Source: JAVBWI01 sp036677445 (lineage in GTDB: Bacteria > Bacillota > Clostridia > Christensenellales > CAG-138). Taken from it: a stretch of DNA of 22,482 bases. The DNA lies in the NCBI GenBank assembly GCA_036677445.1, contig JAVBWI010000013.1, positions 1-22,482 of the forward strand, read 5' to 3'. Shown here piece by piece: positions 20,854 through 22,482 of this stretch (its first letter is position 1; each line of letters begins with the position of its first letter). The position numbers were made by a program, and so were the translations under genes. The notes under the pieces are model-generated. The model made no database searches. It worked only from the letters and a program-made list of their open reading frames with translations, and was not told the origin of the DNA.

Positions 20854-21696
20854 TCATCCATTGTCCGACCTGATCGGCCCTACACTTCCCTCTAAGGAAT
20901 CCACACTGAGCCCTCCCGCTCGCAGCCATGGATATTCCGAATTTTGCACGGCATACTTTCCGCCGGCAATCTCAATATCCACGCCCGATATATACCCTGC
21001 TGCGTCGGACGCTAAAAACACGAGGGGTTTCGCCAGGTCCTCCGGCACCCCCAGGCGCTGCAGGGCAATATTCTGCGTATAATGCCTCCGGTTTGCCGCA
21101 ATTGATTCCGTACTGATTTCGGTTACGATCATACCCGGAATATAGCCGACCACCCGGATGCCATACGGGGCCAGATTCGCAGCAAATGTTTTGGTGAGGC
21201 TGGATACCGCCGCCTTGGTTGCCGCATAAACGGCGCCTTCCGCATGGGGGATTTTTGCCGCATAAGAAGACGCGTTTAAAATCACGCCGTCCCGTCCCTG
21301 CGCAATCATATGCTTTGCCGCGATGCGGCAACCGAAAAATACAGCGTCCAGATTAATTCCCATCATATACCGGTATTCATCCGAAGTAAATTCCATCACG
21401 GGCCGATTGATTGCAACACCTGCATTGTTCAGCCAAACGTCAATGCCGCCTCTCTTTTTTGCAATATCCTCCGCCATGGATTCCATCGCTGCCGCATCCG
21501 TTACATCAAGCCGGTAGATATCGATTTGCAGGCCTTCTTTTCCGGCGTCTTCCCGCATTTGCTCAAGCGTTGATAACCGTCTTGCGCAAACAGAAACCAC
21601 CGCCCCTTCTCTTGCAAACTCCATTGCCGCCGCCCGGCCTATTCCCGTAGCGCCGCCGGTTATTACCACGCTTTTGCCCTCTAAGTTCAAATTCAT
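20854..21696 (-). CDS. short-chain dehydrogenase/reductase (SDR)
   Basis: A 280-residue NAD(P)-dependent oxidoreductase of the classical SDR type. The cofactor loop is TGGATGIG (13-20), followed by CARR (37-40), DVTD (64-67), NNAG (90-93) and the catalytic set with S143/S144, Y157 and K161 in YAATK. The C-terminal segment reads GYISGVDIEIAGGKY, close to the usual substrate-loop end of sugar or polyol dehydrogenases. A tail of about 25 residues follows, longer than in minimal SDRs. The ATG at 21696 has GGGAG five bases upstream; family members begin just before the GKSVVITGG segment, and an in-frame ATG at 21753 is not needed. It is followed after 24 bases by the PfkB kinase, suggesting that the SDR product or a linked sugar is phosphorylated. 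The substrate cannot be named. Confidence 0.86.
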   Translation of the reverse strand: MNLNLEGKSVVITGGATGIGRAAAMEFAREGAVVSVCARRLSTLEQMREDAGKEGLQIDIYRLDVTDAAAMESMAEDIAKKRGGIDVWLNNAGVAINRPVMEFTSDEYRYMMGINLDAVFFGCRIAAKHMIAQGRDGVILNASSYAAKIPHAEGAVYAATKAAVSSLTKTFAANLAPYGIRVVGYIPGMIVTEISTESIAANRRHYTQNIALQRLGVPEDLAKPLVFLASDAAGYISGVDIEIAGGKYAVQNSEYPWLRAGGLSVDSLEGSVGPIRSDNG

Positions 21697-21802
21697 TTTA
21701 TCTCCCACTCCCCGGCCGGCTTTGCGTAGGATGCAAAGATCTCCGAGCGGCATTTCATTTTCTCAATCCCGGAGACCCCTGTCCTTCTGGTTATGTAATC
21801 AG

Positions 21803-22482
21803 CTACAGTCTCGCTACGCCGCTTTTGCGCGCGGCCCCGGCCACGGCGGCGGCAACGGCCTTGCCCACGCGCGGGTCGAACGCCTTGGGGATAATATACT
21901 CGGCGCTCAGCTCCTCATCCGAGATCAGCCCGGCCAGCGCATAGGCGGCCGCGACCTTCATTTCGTCGTTGATGTCGCTTGCGCGCACATCGAACGTGCC
22001 GCGGAATATGCCGGGGAAAGCGAGCACGTTGTTGATCTGGTTGGGGAAGTCGCTGCGGCCGGTGGCGATAACCTTCGCGCCGCCCGCCTTCGCGTCATCC
22101 GGGAATATTTCCGGCGTGGGGTTGGCGCAGGCAAACACGATGGCGTCCTTCGCCATGGACTTCACCATATCCACCGTGACCGTGCCGGGGGCGGAAACGC
22201 CCAGGAACACATCCGCGCCTGCCATGGCGTCGGAAAGCGTACCCTGCTTCTTTTCGCGGTTGGTAATGCGCGCCATCTCTTCCTTGATGGCGTTCATTCC
22301 TTCCTTGCGGCCTTCATAAATGATACCCTTGCGGTCGCACAGCGTGACGTCTTGAAAGCCGTCGGCCAGCAGCAGCCTGGTAATGGAAATGGACGCCGCG
22401 CCCGCGCCGTTGACCACGATCTTGACGTCTTCTTTTTTCTTGCCCACTACTTTGAGGGCGTTGGTCAGGCCCGCAAGCGTAA
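21803..22482 (-). CDS. NAD(P)-dependent malic enzyme, C-terminal part (gene cut by window edge)
   Basis: The frame is open to the right edge of the window, so the N-terminal catalytic half lies outside. The visible 225 residues begin LAGLTNALKVVGKKKEDVKI and carry the malic-enzyme NAD-binding domain: the Rossmann loop VVNGAGAASISI, the CDRKG segment, GVSAPGTV, FACANPTPEI and FPNQINNVLAFPGIFRGTFD. These enzymes decarboxylate malate to pyruvate and are also related to the malate-lactate group. The short bacterial form fits this spacing. A GTG at 22447 is internal and not the start. It is separated from the SDR gene by 106 bases with a CTTTGC/GCAAAG hairpin but no clear terminator, so read-through into the SDR-kinase pair is possible. 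Confidence 0.92.
   Translation of the reverse strand, partial: TLAGLTNALKVVGKKKEDVKIVVNGAGAASISITRLLLADGFQDVTLCDRKGIIYEGRKEGMNAIKEEMARITNREKKQGTLSDAMAGADVFLGVSAPGTVTVDMVKSMAKDAIVFACANPTPEIFPDDAKAGGAKVIATGRSDFPNQINNVLAFPGIFRGTFDVRASDINDEMKVAAAYALAGLISDEELSAEYIIPKAFDPRVGKAVAAAVAGAARKSGVARL

Overview
The window looks like chromosome from a Gram-positive anaerobe of the class Clostridia. The evidence is a DUF4364 protein, a YabE-type 3D-domain protein next to rsmA, a valine-type T-box leader, strong AGGAGG ribosome binding sites and consensus TTGACA/TATAAT promoters. The species cannot be named from sequence alone. Two compositions are visible: an A+T-rich accessory block (about 62-5940) and a G+C-rich core (about 5941-22482).

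Accessory block. On the minus strand lies a three-gene toxin-antitoxin-chaperone operon: HigB/RelE-like toxin, HTH antitoxin with a C-terminal extension, and a SecB-like chaperone. It has one promoter carrying a 20-bp perfect palindrome and ends at a UUCG-loop terminator. Next is an XRE repressor whose promoter lies face to face over the promoter of a rightward operon: an HUH rolling-circle Rep, an excisionase and a tyrosine integrase, joined by ATGA overlaps. Between that promoter and rep lie several hundred bases of nested inverted repeats, a good candidate for a replication origin or a structured leader. An unrecognised cargo gene with its own promoter sits between the integrase and a tRNA pair. 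Together this reads as a small integrative element that replicates by rolling circle and carries a TAC (HigBAC-like) module. Its left attachment site was not found.

Core. A tRNA-Val(GAC)/tRNA-Gln(CTG) operon on the minus strand borders the element. Then, rightward, come DUF4364, yabE-like, rsmA, argS and serS. A convergent gap full of perfect palindromes follows (12467-12921). Next is an efflux-type module on the minus strand (MMPL transporter plus a secreted repetitive partner), with a divergent TetR regulator. A second palindrome-rich convergent gap follows (17525-17857). Then, on the minus strand, are an acyl-CoA synthetase, a ribokinase-like sugar kinase, an SDR dehydrogenase, and the C-terminal part of an NAD(P)-dependent malic enzyme cut by the window edge.

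The two observations most worth follow-up are the TAC module on a rolling-circle integrative element, and a complete T-box riboswitch whose specifier reads GUA (valine) in front of an acyl-CoA synthetase. The second suggests valine-responsive activation of a branched-chain acid such as isobutyrate.
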